Source: JACDBE01 sp963714055 (GTDB lineage Bacteria; Actinomycetota; Acidimicrobiia; Spongiisociales; UBA5794). From it: a stretch of DNA of 64,000 bases. Below the pieces are notes generated by a model, which was not told where the DNA came from, did not search any database, and was given only the letters and a program-made list of their open reading frames with translations. This document shows, piece by piece, positions 1 through 7,416 of this stretch. The position numbers and the translations under genes were made by a program. The DNA is taken from contig OY970227.1 in the NCBI GenBank assembly GCA_963714055.1, forward strand, positions 310,001 to 374,000, in the 5' to 3' direction. Each line of letters starts with the position of its first letter. Positions within the stretch are counted from its first letter, which is position 1.

Positions 1-883
1 GGGTGAGGTCGAGGTCGTGGCTCACCTGCCACGCCGCGTTGACCGGGTCCTCGAGGGCGATCGGCTCGGGCAGCGCTCCGGCCTCCAACGCCGCCAGCAC
101 CACGGCGGTGGAGCCGAGCTTGAGGAAGGTCTGGATCTCGGACAGGTTGGCATCGCCGAAGATGACGTGGAGCCGGCGATAGCGGGAGGCGTCGGCGTGG
201 GGCTCGTCGCGGGTGTTGATGATGGGCCGCTTCAGGGTGGTCTCCAGGCCCACCTCCTCCTCGAAGAAGTCGGCCCGCTGGGTCAGCTGGAAGTCCACCG
301 GGGGGCGCCCGTTCTCGGACCCGACCTTCCCCGATCCGGTGAAGACCTGCCGCGACACGAGGAAGGCGGTGAGGTGGCGGACTATCTCCCCGAACGGAAG
401 CGCCCTGGCCAGCAGGTAGTTCTCGTGCGCCCCGTACGAGTTGCCCTTGCCGTCGCTGTTGTTCTTGTGGATGAACATGCGCTCCGGCTCCGGCATGGCG
501 GCCCGAGCCGCGGTGACGGCGCGGGCCATGATCACCTCCCCGGCCTTGTCGTACCGTGCCGCCTGGAGCGGGTCGACACACTCCGGCGTCGAGTACTCCG
601 GATGGGCGTGGTCGACGTACAGCCGGGCACCGTTGGTCAACACCACGTTGACCAGCCCCGTCTCCAGCTCGGGCGGGAACAGCCCTTCGTAGCCGAAGCC
701 GCGGGCGTCACGCCCCGGTGACTCCTCGTCGATCGACCACTGGATACGGGCCCGGCCGCCGCGATAGGAGTTGATCACCGTGCTCGACGAGAGCACCGGG
801 TTGAAGTCGGCCTGGTGACGGACCGTGATGCCGTACTCGGTCTCGGTGCCCAGGACCCTGGGCGCCGCCGAGGGCTCCGTCAC
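1..883 (-). CDS. dop: Depupylase/deamidase Dop (3' end outside window)
   Basis: Dop removes the Pup tag from proteins and deamidates Pup-GlnQ so that PafA can ligate it; it belongs to the glutamine-synthetase-like Pup ligase family. About 294 N-terminal residues are visible and the C-terminus runs off the window. The start of the protein contains GTETEYGI, the family's N-terminal metal/ATP-binding motif, and further on HPEYSTPE and HKNNSDGKGNSYG, which are also typical. The start is a GTG whose first bases overlap the TGA of the upstream ATPase gene (GTGA), so the two are translationally coupled. Dop rather than PafA is preferred because it directly follows the proteasomal ATPase gene, as in other actinobacteria; the two paralogues are hard to separate with the C-terminus missing. 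Confidence 0.9.
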   Translation of the reverse strand, partial: MTEPSAAPRVLGTETEYGITVRHQADFNPVLSSSTVINSYRGGRARIQWSIDEESPGRDARGFGYEGLFPPELETGLVNVVLTNGARLYVDHAHPEYSTPECVDPLQAARYDKAGEVIMARAVTAARAAMPEPERMFIHKNNSDGKGNSYGAHENYLLARALPFGEIVRHLTAFLVSRQVFTGSGKVGSENGRPPVDFQLTQRADFFEEEVGLETTLKRPIINTRDEPHADASRYRRLHVIFGDANLSEIQTFLKLGSTAVVLAALEAGALPEPIALEDPVNAAWQVSHDLDLT

Positions 884-2613
884 AGGTACTGCCCCGGCGC
901 CACCGCCTCGATGGCGCGCCCGTCGCCGTCGCTGGCGATGAGGCGGACGTACACGATGCGCTCCCCCTTCTTGCCCGAGATCTTCGCCCAGTCGTCGGGG
1001 TTGGTGGTGTTGGGCAGGTCCTCGTGCTCCTTGAACTCCTGGGCGATGGCGGCGAGGAGGTCGCCCTCGGTCATCCCGAGGGGGTCGCCGGCGATCTCCC
1101 GCTTGATGGCGTCCTTCTTGGCCCGGCTGACGATGTTCTCGATCATCGCCCCGCTGGCGAAGTCCTTGAAGTAGAGGGTCTCCCGGTCGCCGTTGGCGTA
1201 GGTGACCTCGAGGAATCGGTTGTTCTCGGAGGTGTCGTACATCCGGGCGACCACCGCCTCGATCAGCGACACCACCAGTGCCGCCCGGTCTCCGTCGAAC
1301 CTGTCGAGCTCGGTCTGGGCGTACGGCAGCGACTCGCTCAGGTAGATGCGGAAGATCTGGCGGGCGGCATCGATGTTGGGTCGTTCGATCTTCACCTTCA
1401 CGTCCAGCCGGCCCGGCCGCAGGATGGCCGGGTCGATGAGGTCTTCCCGGTTGGAGGCGCCGATGACGATGACGTTCTTCAGCGTCTCCACGCCGTCGAG
1501 CTCGGAGAGGAGCTGAGGCACGATGGTGGACTCCACGTCGGAGGACACCCCGGTTCCCCTGGTGCGGAACAGCGAGTCCATCTCGTCGAAGAACACGATG
1601 ACGGGCACACCCTCGTCCGACTTCTCCTTGGCCCGCTGGAAGATGAGCCGGATCTGGCGTTCGGTCTCGCCGACGTACTTGTTGAGCAGCTCGGGACCCT
1701 TGATGTTGAGGAAGTACGACCGGGTGTCCTCGTTGCCCTCCTTGGCGGCCACCGCCTGGGCCAGGCTGTTGGCCACCGCCTTGGCGATGAGCGTCTTGCC
1801 GCATCCCGGTGGCCCGTACAGGAGCACGCCCTTAGGAGGCGACAGGTCGTACTCGTCGAACCGCTCCTTGTGGACGTAGGGCAGCTCGACGGCGTCCTGG
1901 ATGGCGATGATCTGCTCGCTGAGCCCGCCGATGTCCTCGTAGGTGATGTCGGGCACCTCTTCGAGGACCAGCTCCTCGACCTCGGGCCGGACCAGCTTCT
2001 CGAACACCATGCCGGTGCGGGTGTCCAGCCTGACGTGGTCGCCGGGGCGGAGGAACACCCCCCGCATCGGGGATGCGATCTCGGTCACCCGCTCTTCGTC
2101 GGCGCGTCCGATCACCAGCAGCCTGGTGTCGTCGAGGACCTCCTTGACCGTCACCACCTCGCCCTGGATCTCGAAGTAGCGGACGTCCACGATGTTGCTC
2201 GCCTCGTTGAGGAGTACCTCCTGGCCGACCTCGAGCGCCTTGATCTCGATGGTCGGCTCCACGTTGACCCGCAGCTTGCGCCCGGCGGTGTGGACGTCGG
2301 CGGTCCCGTCCTCGTTGACCCTGAGCACGGTGCCGAACGGGTTGGGCGGCGCCGTCAGCTTCTCGACTTCCTGGCGCAGCATGGCGAGCTGCTGGCGGGT
2401 CTCCTCGAGGGCGGCCGCTAGCTTCTGGTTCTGAGTGGCGGCCTGGTTGAGGCGGTTCTTGGTCTCGAGCAGCCGTTCCTCCAGCACGCGGACCCGTCGG
2501 GGCGCGTCCTGGAGCCGGCGGCGCAGGACGGCGACCTCCTCCTCCAGCATCCGCACCGTTGCCCTCAGCTGGTGTGCCTCGTTCCCACCCTGGTCCACGT
2601 CGCTTCCTTCCAT
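880..2613 (-). CDS. arc: Proteasome-associated AAA ATPase ARC/Mpa
   Basis: Hexameric unfoldase that recognises pupylated substrates and feeds them to the 20S proteasome. About 577 residues: an N-terminal coiled coil (roughly residues 10-85) that binds Pup, OB-fold interdomains, then one AAA module with Walker A GPPGCGKT and Walker B VIVFFDEMD. The protein ends in GQYL, matching the C-terminal Q-Y-L/A tail with which Mpa docks on the proteasome. An in-frame GTG lies 15 bases upstream, but it sits inside a good -10 hexamer (TATAGT, 2627-2632), so the ATG at 2613 is the better start. The gene overlaps dop by a few bases and is divergent from the ferredoxin gene. Confidence 0.96.
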   Translation of the reverse strand: MEGSDVDQGGNEAHQLRATVRMLEEEVAVLRRRLQDAPRRVRVLEERLLETKNRLNQAATQNQKLAAALEETRQQLAMLRQEVEKLTAPPNPFGTVLRVNEDGTADVHTAGRKLRVNVEPTIEIKALEVGQEVLLNEASNIVDVRYFEIQGEVVTVKEVLDDTRLLVIGRADEERVTEIASPMRGVFLRPGDHVRLDTRTGMVFEKLVRPEVEELVLEEVPDITYEDIGGLSEQIIAIQDAVELPYVHKERFDEYDLSPPKGVLLYGPPGCGKTLIAKAVANSLAQAVAAKEGNEDTRSYFLNIKGPELLNKYVGETERQIRLIFQRAKEKSDEGVPVIVFFDEMDSLFRTRGTGVSSDVESTIVPQLLSELDGVETLKNVIVIGASNREDLIDPAILRPGRLDVKVKIERPNIDAARQIFRIYLSESLPYAQTELDRFDGDRAALVVSLIEAVVARMYDTSENNRFLEVTYANGDRETLYFKDFASGAMIENIVSRAKKDAIKREIAGDPLGMTEGDLLAAIAQEFKEHEDLPNTTNPDDWAKISGKKGERIVYVRLIASDGDGRAIEAVAPGQYL

Positions 2614-2626
2614 GGCCCTGCTTCGC

Positions 2627-2632
2627 ACTATA
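2627..2632 (-). promoter_or_regulatory. -10 box of the arc-dop operon
   Basis: TATAGT reads on the minus strand 13 bases before the ATG at 2613, giving a very short leader. No convincing -35 element was seen. Inferred from sequence only. Confidence 0.45.
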
Positions 2633-2694
2633 GGCCCGGCCTACCACAATCTCGGTGGTCCTCGGAGGGCGATCGAAAGCGGTGTCGACGCCGG

Positions 2695-2700
2695 TAGAAT
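2695..2700 (+). promoter_or_regulatory. -10 box for the ferredoxin gene
   Basis: TAGAAT lies 30 bases before the ATG at 2731, and a purine-rich ribosome site (GAGAGGA, about 2716-2722) follows. The divergent arc promoter is about 65 bases away, so the two genes share a compact bidirectional control region. Confidence 0.4.
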
Positions 2701-2730
2701 GCCGGTGCGGGTAACGAGAGGACCAACCTC

Positions 2731-2976
2731 ATGAAGGTATGGATCGACCAGGATCTGTGTACCGGAGACGGGCTGTGCGAGGAGATCGCACCCGACGTCT
2801 TCGTCCTCCTCGACGACGGCCTGGCCTACGTCCGCGAGGGCGGGACCATCTATGCCGAGTCGAAGGGCAACCCGCAGGGCGCCGCCGGCATGGCCGCCAT
2901 CCCGGACAGCCAGCTCGACGTCGTCGTCGAAGCGGCCGAGGAGTGCCCCGGCGAGTGCATCTTCATCGAGCCGTGA
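2731..2976 (+). CDS. Small ferredoxin with a C-x2-D-x2-C cluster motif
   Basis: 81-residue acidic electron carrier. Cysteines at 10, 16, 72 and 76 are visible; 72 is followed by Pro as in the usual last ligand (CP). The position where 4Fe-4S ferredoxins have their second cysteine is Asp13, the pattern of actinobacterial [3Fe-4S] or Asp-ligated [4Fe-4S] ferredoxins that often feed cytochromes P450 and other oxygenases. No partner redox gene lies nearby. The gene is transcribed away from the proteasome genes; whether the adjacency is functional is unknown. Cluster type is inferred from the motif only. Confidence 0.85.
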   Translation: MKVWIDQDLCTGDGLCEEIAPDVFVLLDDGLAYVREGGTIYAESKGNPQGAAGMAAIPDSQLDVVVEAAEECPGECIFIEP

Positions 2977-3010
2977 GGTTCGACGGCCGGCCTCGGGCGG
3001 TTTCGCCGCG

Positions 3011-3520
3011 TCACCGCGTCTCGAGGATGCCGGCGACGTAGTCCGCCTGGCCGGTGTGCTGGGTGGCGTCGTCGACGACGCTCACCAACCGCACCGCCAA
3101 CGTCACCGGCGGGTCCCACCTGCGGTCGACGATGCGGTCGAGGTCCTCCTCGGTGAGGGTGTCGACGACCCCGTGGACGTAGGCCTGAACCGCTGCGTGG
3201 TAGCCGAGCAGGAGGTCGGCGGCGACCCGGACGCCGGCGACGTCCTCAGCGGTGTGCCCGTAGCCGGTCGAGCGGTCGTCGAAGGGCAGGGCGAACGACG
3301 ACGCCCAGCCGTCCCGGGTCCACACCTGCTCGTCGCCCTGGGCGCGGGCGACGTGGTCATCCATGATTCGGGTCAGGTGCCAGACCAGCCACGCCACCGT
3401 GTTGGCGCCGGGAGCGACACGGGCCGCCAGCTGTTCGTCGGAGAGCCGCCCCACGACGCGCGGGACGTTCTCGCTGATCCGGTTGAACGAATCCGTGAGG
3501 ATGTCGTTGACCGTTGCCAT
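3011..3520 (-). CDS. DinB-like (DUF664) four-helix protein
   Basis: 169 residues with the DinB/mycothiol-dependent maleylpyruvate isomerase-like N-terminal fold: a first helix with WLVWHLTRIMDDH (metal-site histidine), a central helix region and a late DATQHTGQADY segment carrying further candidate metal histidines (about residue 155). Such proteins are metal-binding thiol-dependent transferases in actinobacteria; the substrate here is unknown. Its ATG overlaps the TAA of trmI (TAATG), so it is translated from the trmI message. Confidence 0.8.
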   Translation of the reverse strand: MATVNDILTDSFNRISENVPRVVGRLSDEQLAARVAPGANTVAWLVWHLTRIMDDHVARAQGDEQVWTRDGWASSFALPFDDRSTGYGHTAEDVAGVRVAADLLLGYHAAVQAYVHGVVDTLTEEDLDRIVDRRWDPPVTLAVRLVSVVDDATQHTGQADYVAGILETR

Positions 3521-4488
3521 TATCGGTTGTCGCCTCCTGGTGCCGAGGTCTCGCCCTGTTCGCCTGCTGTGCCGCTGCGTCTCGCCGTATCTGGTGCGTC
3601 GGTATCCCCCTCCTCGTCCGCTGTGTTGGCCTTCGGCCCCTGCTGCGACCACTCCTCCCCCAGAGGGGGAGGAGAAACCAGAGGGGGAGGAGAAATTCGT
3701 CTTGCAGTGGTGATGAAACCGGTGTGGCCCACCATACGGTGCGAGGGCCGCACCGAGCGGCCGTCGACGACCCAGGAGCGGTGGAGCACCTCGAAGGTCT
3801 CCACGGCGAAGAAGCCACCCGAGGCGCGCAGCTCGTCGACCAAGGTCTGCACCTGGGGGACGGTGGGCAGGTAGCAGAGGAAGACCCCGCCGGGCCGGAG
3901 GCGGGTGGCGGCGAGCCGGGCCATATGCCATGGCTCGGGCAGGTCGAGCACCACCCTGTCGGGGGAGACCTCGTCGAGCGCATCCTCCACGTCCCCCACC
4001 CGCAGATCGACCTGTTCCGGGACCGTGCCCGAGAACCCGGCGATCAGCTTGCGCGCCACGGTGGCATGGTCGGTGCGCCGTTCGTAGCTCACCACCCGGC
4101 CCCTGGATCCGACGGCCCTGGCCAGCGCCATCGTCAGCGCACCCGAGCCCGTCCCCGCCTCCAGGACCGTCATCCCCGGTCCGATGTCGCCGGCGACCAG
4201 GATCGCCCCGATGTCCTTGGGATAGGACACGGTGGCCCGCCGCCCCATCTTCAGCACGTAGTCCCCCAAGGTGGGGAGCAGGGCCACGTACGGCTCCCCG
4301 AGGGTGGTCAGGTGAACGCTGCCGTCGCCGGCGCCGATGAGGTCGTCGTGCTCGATCATCCCGCGGTGGGAGTGGAACTGCCGTCCGGGGACCAGCTCGA
4401 TCAGGTAGCGGCGACCCTTGGCGTCGTGGAGCATGCACGGGCCGCCAGAGACGAACTCAGGCTGCATTCCGGCTGCGGGGTTGGTCAC
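3520..4488 (-). CDS. trmI: tRNA (adenine-58-N1)-methyltransferase TrmI
   Basis: SAM-dependent enzyme making m1A58 in tRNA. 322 residues: an N-terminal beta domain, then a Rossmann fold with motif I LEAGTGSGALTMALA (about residues 107-121), an acidic SAM-binding segment near SYER and the catalytic-domain signature DRVVLDLPEPW. In mycobacteria trmI also neighbours the proteasomal ATPase gene, which supports the call. Start is GTG 4488; an in-frame ATG 21 bases later is possible. The last ~55 residues, after the conserved end near residue 265, are low-complexity (SPPPL repeats, then Gly/Asp/Thr-rich) and coincide with a DNA palindrome, so the tail is probably not part of the enzyme fold. Confidence 0.93.
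   Translation of the reverse strand: MTNPAAGMQPEFVSGGPCMLHDAKGRRYLIELVPGRQFHSHRGMIEHDDLIGAGDGSVHLTTLGEPYVALLPTLGDYVLKMGRRATVSYPKDIGAILVAGDIGPGMTVLEAGTGSGALTMALARAVGSRGRVVSYERRTDHATVARKLIAGFSGTVPEQVDLRVGDVEDALDEVSPDRVVLDLPEPWHMARLAATRLRPGGVFLCYLPTVPQVQTLVDELRASGGFFAVETFEVLHRSWVVDGRSVRPSHRMVGHTGFITTARRISPPPLVSPPPLGEEWSQQGPKANTADEEGDTDAPDTARRSGTAGEQGETSAPGGDNR
3652..3692. repeat. Palindrome plus half-repeat inside the trmI 3' end
   Basis: CTCCTCCCCC, AGA, then GGGGGAGGAG forms a near-perfect inverted repeat (3652-3674), followed by AAACC and a second copy of AGAGGGGGAGGAGAAA. It encodes the SPPPL..SPPPL part of the TrmI tail. It looks like an intergenic palindromic element captured by, or read through from, the reading frame. 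Confidence 0.6.
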
Positions 4489-4495
4489 GGCCCGG

Positions 4496-4600
4496 TCAGT
4501 TGATGAGGACCGCGCTCAACGAGGCGACGAAGGTGAGGACCAGGGCCGTCACCAGGACCCAGACGACGATCTTCACCGACCGGTCTTGCCGGTCGGGCAT
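4496..4600 (-). CDS. 34-residue single-pass membrane protein
   Basis: A short charged head (MPDRQDRSVK) is followed by one hydrophobic segment covering most of the remaining residues. Its ATG overlaps the TGA of the upstream gene (ATGA), which is the main reason to believe it is translated. It is the last of four consecutive small genes joined by ATGA overlaps. No homologue is recognised; function unknown. Confidence 0.6.
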   Translation of the reverse strand: MPDRQDRSVKIVVWVLVTALVLTFVASLSAVLIN

Positions 4601-4866
4601 CAGCCCGTCACCTCCGTCTCCTCGCCATCGCCGTCGTCGTCGACCAGGCGGATCCTGATTGTCTCCCCTTTGCTCAGGTTGGCGACGTACAGGAGCTCCC
4701 TTGCGGGCGGACGGTGGTTGCGCATCCACGACAAGACGAGGAGCGCGGTCCCCAATGCCGAGGCGGTCGAGTTCCCGGTCCGCAACCCGGAGAAGAGCTG
4801 CTGCGACCCGTAGTCCGACATCGATCTCGTCCCCAGGCCGAACTGCCTGGCGAGCCAGCGAATCAT
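4600..4866 (-). CDS. Hypothetical 88-residue protein
   Basis: Possibly amphipathic protein with a weakly hydrophobic middle (about residues 35-47, SALGTALLVLSWM) and an acidic, Gly/Glu-rich C-terminus. No family recognised. It overlaps both neighbours by four bases, so it is part of one tightly coupled small-protein operon (5377 to 4496) whose other members are membrane proteins; it may be membrane-associated. An internal ATG at residue 16 is an alternative start, but the upstream ATG makes the overlap. Confidence 0.65.
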   Translation of the reverse strand: MIRWLARQFGLGTRSMSDYGSQQLFSGLRTGNSTASALGTALLVLSWMRNHRPPARELLYVANLSKGETIRIRLVDDDGDGEETEVTG

Positions 4867-5075
4867 CGGAGCCGGATCACCTCGACTCGGGCCCCGCCCG
4901 TGCCCTTGGACCCGCGCCTCCTACCGAAGATGAAGGCGAGGACGATGAACAACACCACGCCGACGGCGATGGCGGCCCCTGTGGTCCGCGCCTGCTCCTT
5001 GGTGTCGGTGACGATGGTCTCGATCTGGCGCAGCTTGTTCTCCAGATCAGCCCTTTGCACGGTCATGCTGGTCAC
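4863..5075 (-). CDS. 70-residue membrane protein with N-terminal coiled coil
   Basis: Residues 5-32 form a predicted helix or coiled coil with many charged residues; residues 33-50 are a transmembrane segment (GAAIAVGVVLFIVLAFIF) followed by a positively charged RRRG stretch, suggesting a cytoplasmic C-terminus. ATGA overlaps link it to the genes on both sides. It resembles the small coiled-coil partner often found beside holin-like proteins; function unknown. Confidence 0.7.
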   Translation of the reverse strand: MTSMTVQRADLENKLRQIETIVTDTKEQARTTGAAIAVGVVLFIVLAFIFGRRRGSKGTGGARVEVIRLR

Positions 5076-5377
5076 TCCTTGGTCGAGGCGGCGGTGATCT
5101 TGATGAGGACGACGGCCACGGCGGCCATGGCGAGCGCCCCGAGCACGTACCCGAGCGCCTCCCAGTTGGGGCCCTCGGGCAACGCCATGATCAGGTAGCG
5201 GGTGCCGGCGATCCCGAAGAACAGCGCGGAGAGCACGAAGCAGAACGCCGCCCCCAACGACACCCCGGCGAACCGGCCGAGTTGCTTGGCGGGAACCACC
5301 GTCTCCTGGCGGAGGTACTCGGTGGACATCGACACGAACTCTCGGACGTGGTCGGGTAGTTCTCGTACGTCGGCCAT
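5072..5377 (-). CDS. Holin-X/phage-holin-like small membrane protein
   Basis: 101 residues. An amphipathic N-terminal helix (about 1-38) precedes two transmembrane segments (about 40-62 and 74-95), the layout of the actinobacterial Holin-X/DUF1469-type family. These are chromosomal, not phage, proteins, thought to act at the membrane with an unknown role. It is the first gene of the four-gene overlapping run, so it probably carries the promoter and sets expression. Family assignment is from layout, not from a search. Confidence 0.65.
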   Translation of the reverse strand: MADVRELPDHVREFVSMSTEYLRQETVVPAKQLGRFAGVSLGAAFCFVLSALFFGIAGTRYLIMALPEGPNWEALGYVLGALAMAAVAVVLIKITAASTKE

Positions 5378-5454
5378 GGTGCTCCTCGCTCGCCGTCAGG
5401 GTAACGCACCGGAACGGCGGCCCGCGGACCCGCAGGGGCCTCGGACGCTTCTGG

Positions 5455-5577
5455 TCAGAACCGCCGTCGGGTGGCGCTGTTCGCCTTACGCCGTCCCCTG
5501 GCGAACCAACCGACGGCCAGGCCGAGCAGGAAAGCGAGGAGCATCCAGACGACGATCTGGCTGGCGATGTAGCTCAC
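5455..5577 (-). CDS. 40-residue membrane protein following the ArfA-like gene
   Basis: Starts at GTG 5577, four bases after the stop of the OmpA-like gene. One transmembrane helix (about residues 3-25) is followed by a strongly basic tail (RGRRKANSATRRRF). In Mycobacterium the OmpA-like ArfA is followed by the tiny membrane proteins ArfB and ArfC; position and size suggest an ArfB-like role here, but sequence similarity could not be tested. A longer in-frame ORF upstream overlaps the OmpA gene and is rejected. Confidence 0.55.
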   Translation of the reverse strand: MSYIASQIVVWMLLAFLLGLAVGWFARGRRKANSATRRRF

Positions 5578-5581
5578 ACCC

Positions 5582-6769
5582 TCACTCCTCCAAGGCGATG
5601 AACTCGATCCGGCGGTTCCGTGCCCGGCCTTCCTCGGTGGCGTTCGAGGCGATGGGCCTGGTGTCACCGTAGGCGGTCACCACGAAACGGTCCGGGTCCT
5701 GGCCGCGTTCGACCAGGAAATCGACCACCGCCTGGGCGCGCCGCCGGGACAGATCCATGTTCGCTGCCGCCGAGCCGACCGAGTCTGCGTGGCCGGCGAT
5801 CTCGACCGGCACGTCGGGGAACTGGCGGAGCGGGGGAACGATGTCCGCCAGGAGTCGGCGACCGTCGCGGGTGAGGACGTCGGAGTTGAACTCGAACTCG
5901 ATCACCTTGCCACTGATGAGGTCGTCGAGGTTCTCCTGCAGTTCGACCACCTGCTGGCGGGGCGGCGGCGGAGGGGCGTCGACCAGGGTGAGGGCACTGA
6001 CGAAGGCGAGCGGGCCGTCCTGGAAGAGGTCCTCTGCGGCGCGGCGGACGTCGGCCCTGACCTGGCGTGAGTCGAAGACGGCGGACACGGTGGCCACCCC
6101 CGAATCGGGATTGACCACGATCTCGAACTCGTCGACCTCCTGGTTGAGGCGATCGGTGATCGCCAGCACCGCCGCCATCCACTCGTCCACCGCCGGGACC
6201 TGCTCCCGGATCTCCAGCCCCTCGGTGTCGAGTTGGTGGCCGGTGTCGGCCAGGGCCGTGGTGACCCGGTTGATGGCGGACTGGCTGGGCAGGGTCCCGG
6301 TGACGGTGAGGACGTCGTCGGCCAGGGTGAGCACCATCGGATCCGAGGGCGCCGGGACCCCTTCGGGGACGACGACCTCCCGCACGTCCAGGCTGCTGAA
6401 CACCCGCTGCACACCGGGACGGTTCGACACCGTCTCCGGGAGAGCGACGAGGTCCTCTTCGGTGGGGACGGTGCCGTCCAATTCGATGTCCTGTCCGCTG
6501 GCCCGGACCTCGATGTCGTCGAAGCCGGCGCGGCGCAGGTATTCGAGTGTGTCGCGCTGCAAGGCCGCCTCGACGTGGCTCGACCCGAAGAACACCGCCG
6601 CCGCCGTCAGCGCGATCAGCGCCAGCGCCGACAGCAACCAGAAGGTGAACCCGGAGAGGATCGGGCCTTCCTCGTCCTCCCCGGCGATGTAGCGGGGGGT
6701 GTGCTGGCGCGGGGTCTCGTCGAGGTCCCGGATCCTCACCCTGCCTGTCTTGGAGGGCTTCTTGGCCAC
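5582..6769 (-). CDS. Membrane-anchored BON-OmpA protein, ArfA-like
   Basis: 395 residues: a basic cytoplasmic N-terminus, one transmembrane helix (about 38-63), a periplasmic BON-type region (about 70-270, containing several repeats of the V-x-G-x-V/L-P strand pattern), a proline hinge and a C-terminal OmpA-like peptidoglycan-binding domain (about 285-395) with the motif NMDLSRRRAQAVVDFL and the terminal NRRIEF. OmpA domains bind diaminopimelate of peptidoglycan, so the protein should tether membrane and wall. Domain order is the same as in mycobacterial ArfA/Rv0899, which is tied to acid/ammonia adaptation; the role here is inferred. Confidence 0.85.
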   Translation of the reverse strand: MAKKPSKTGRVRIRDLDETPRQHTPRYIAGEDEEGPILSGFTFWLLSALALIALTAAAVFFGSSHVEAALQRDTLEYLRRAGFDDIEVRASGQDIELDGTVPTEEDLVALPETVSNRPGVQRVFSSLDVREVVVPEGVPAPSDPMVLTLADDVLTVTGTLPSQSAINRVTTALADTGHQLDTEGLEIREQVPAVDEWMAAVLAITDRLNQEVDEFEIVVNPDSGVATVSAVFDSRQVRADVRRAAEDLFQDGPLAFVSALTLVDAPPPPPRQQVVELQENLDDLISGKVIEFEFNSDVLTRDGRRLLADIVPPLRQFPDVPVEIAGHADSVGSAAANMDLSRRRAQAVVDFLVERGQDPDRFVVTAYGDTRPIASNATEEGRARNRRIEFIALEE

Positions 6770-6817
6770 GGTGCTCCTGTTGTCGTCCCCGGCACCGTGC
6801 CGGCGACCAGGCGCAAT

Positions 6818-7300
6818 CTACCGGAGGTCCGAGTTCAGGTGATCGAGCAGGCGGTCGACCAAGGCAGCCTGCGCCGGGTTGAGCAGTCTCCTGGCGTCAT
6901 CCGGCCCCACCCAGGCGACCCGGTCGATCTCCGGGATCTCCAGGGTGCCGGTCGAGCCGGGTGGCCACGCGATGGTGACGACGTTGGAGACGACGGTGGC
7001 TGGGTCGACGTCGCCTTCGCCGGCGAAGGCGTGGACCGTCTTGCCCGCCTTCTGCACCACCGTTCCCAGGTCTTGCAAGGCCTCGGGGGCGGGGAACCCG
7101 AGCTCCTCGGCGAACTCGCGGCGAGCAGCCGTCTCCGGGTCCTCATCTCCCTCGACGAGCCCCTTGGGGATGCTCCACGCCCCCTCGTCACGCTTCGCCC
7201 AGAACGGCCCGCCCGGGTGGGCGATCAGCACCTCGATCTTCCCGCCGGTGCGACGATAGAGAAGGACGCCTGCGCTGAGAGACTGCGCCGACCGTGGCAT
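6818..7300 (-). CDS. Nudix hydrolase
   Basis: 160-residue single-domain NTP/NDP-X hydrolase. The Nudix box G-x5-E-x7-REFAEELGF is complete (about residues 48-70), preceded by the usual AWSIPKG. The context gives no substrate; the domain resembles the MutT1/diadenosine polyphosphate type lacking the histidine phosphatase domain. ATG 7300 (MPRSAQSLSAG) is chosen over an in-frame start 33 bases upstream because the family normally begins just before the first strand. Confidence 0.88.
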   Translation of the reverse strand: MPRSAQSLSAGVLLYRRTGGKIEVLIAHPGGPFWAKRDEGAWSIPKGLVEGDEDPETAARREFAEELGFPAPEALQDLGTVVQKAGKTVHAFAGEGDVDPATVVSNVVTIAWPPGSTGTLEIPEIDRVAWVGPDDARRLLNPAQAALVDRLLDHLNSDLR

Positions 7301-7404
7301 CCAGTCGAGGGTAGAACCTGGTCGCGCCTGCACCCGCGGCCGCCGTTGTCATGAAGCGCAGGCGAAGTGAGTCGGAAACTCTGGTTTCTGTCACAGCGGT
7401 CTGG

Positions 7405-7410
7405 TATAAC
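7405..7410 (+). promoter_or_regulatory. -10 box for a leaderless HNH-gene transcript
   Basis: TATAAC ends six bases before the ATG at 7417, so transcription would begin at or next to the start codon, as is common in actinobacteria. No clear -35 box. Confidence 0.45.
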
Positions 7411-7416
7411 GAACGT

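Noticed and set aside
17..721. 234-residue open frame on the plus strand
   Set aside because: Antisense shadow of dop; GC-rich codon bias leaves the opposite frame open. Same for most long plus-strand frames opposite arc, uvrA and polA.
3652..3692. Possible CRISPR or terminator at the trmI end
   Set aside because: Only two units with a 5-base spacer, inside a frame; no array.
5072..5377. Prophage holin
   Set aside because: No lysin, phage structural gene or integrase nearby; chromosomal Holin-X-type proteins share the layout.
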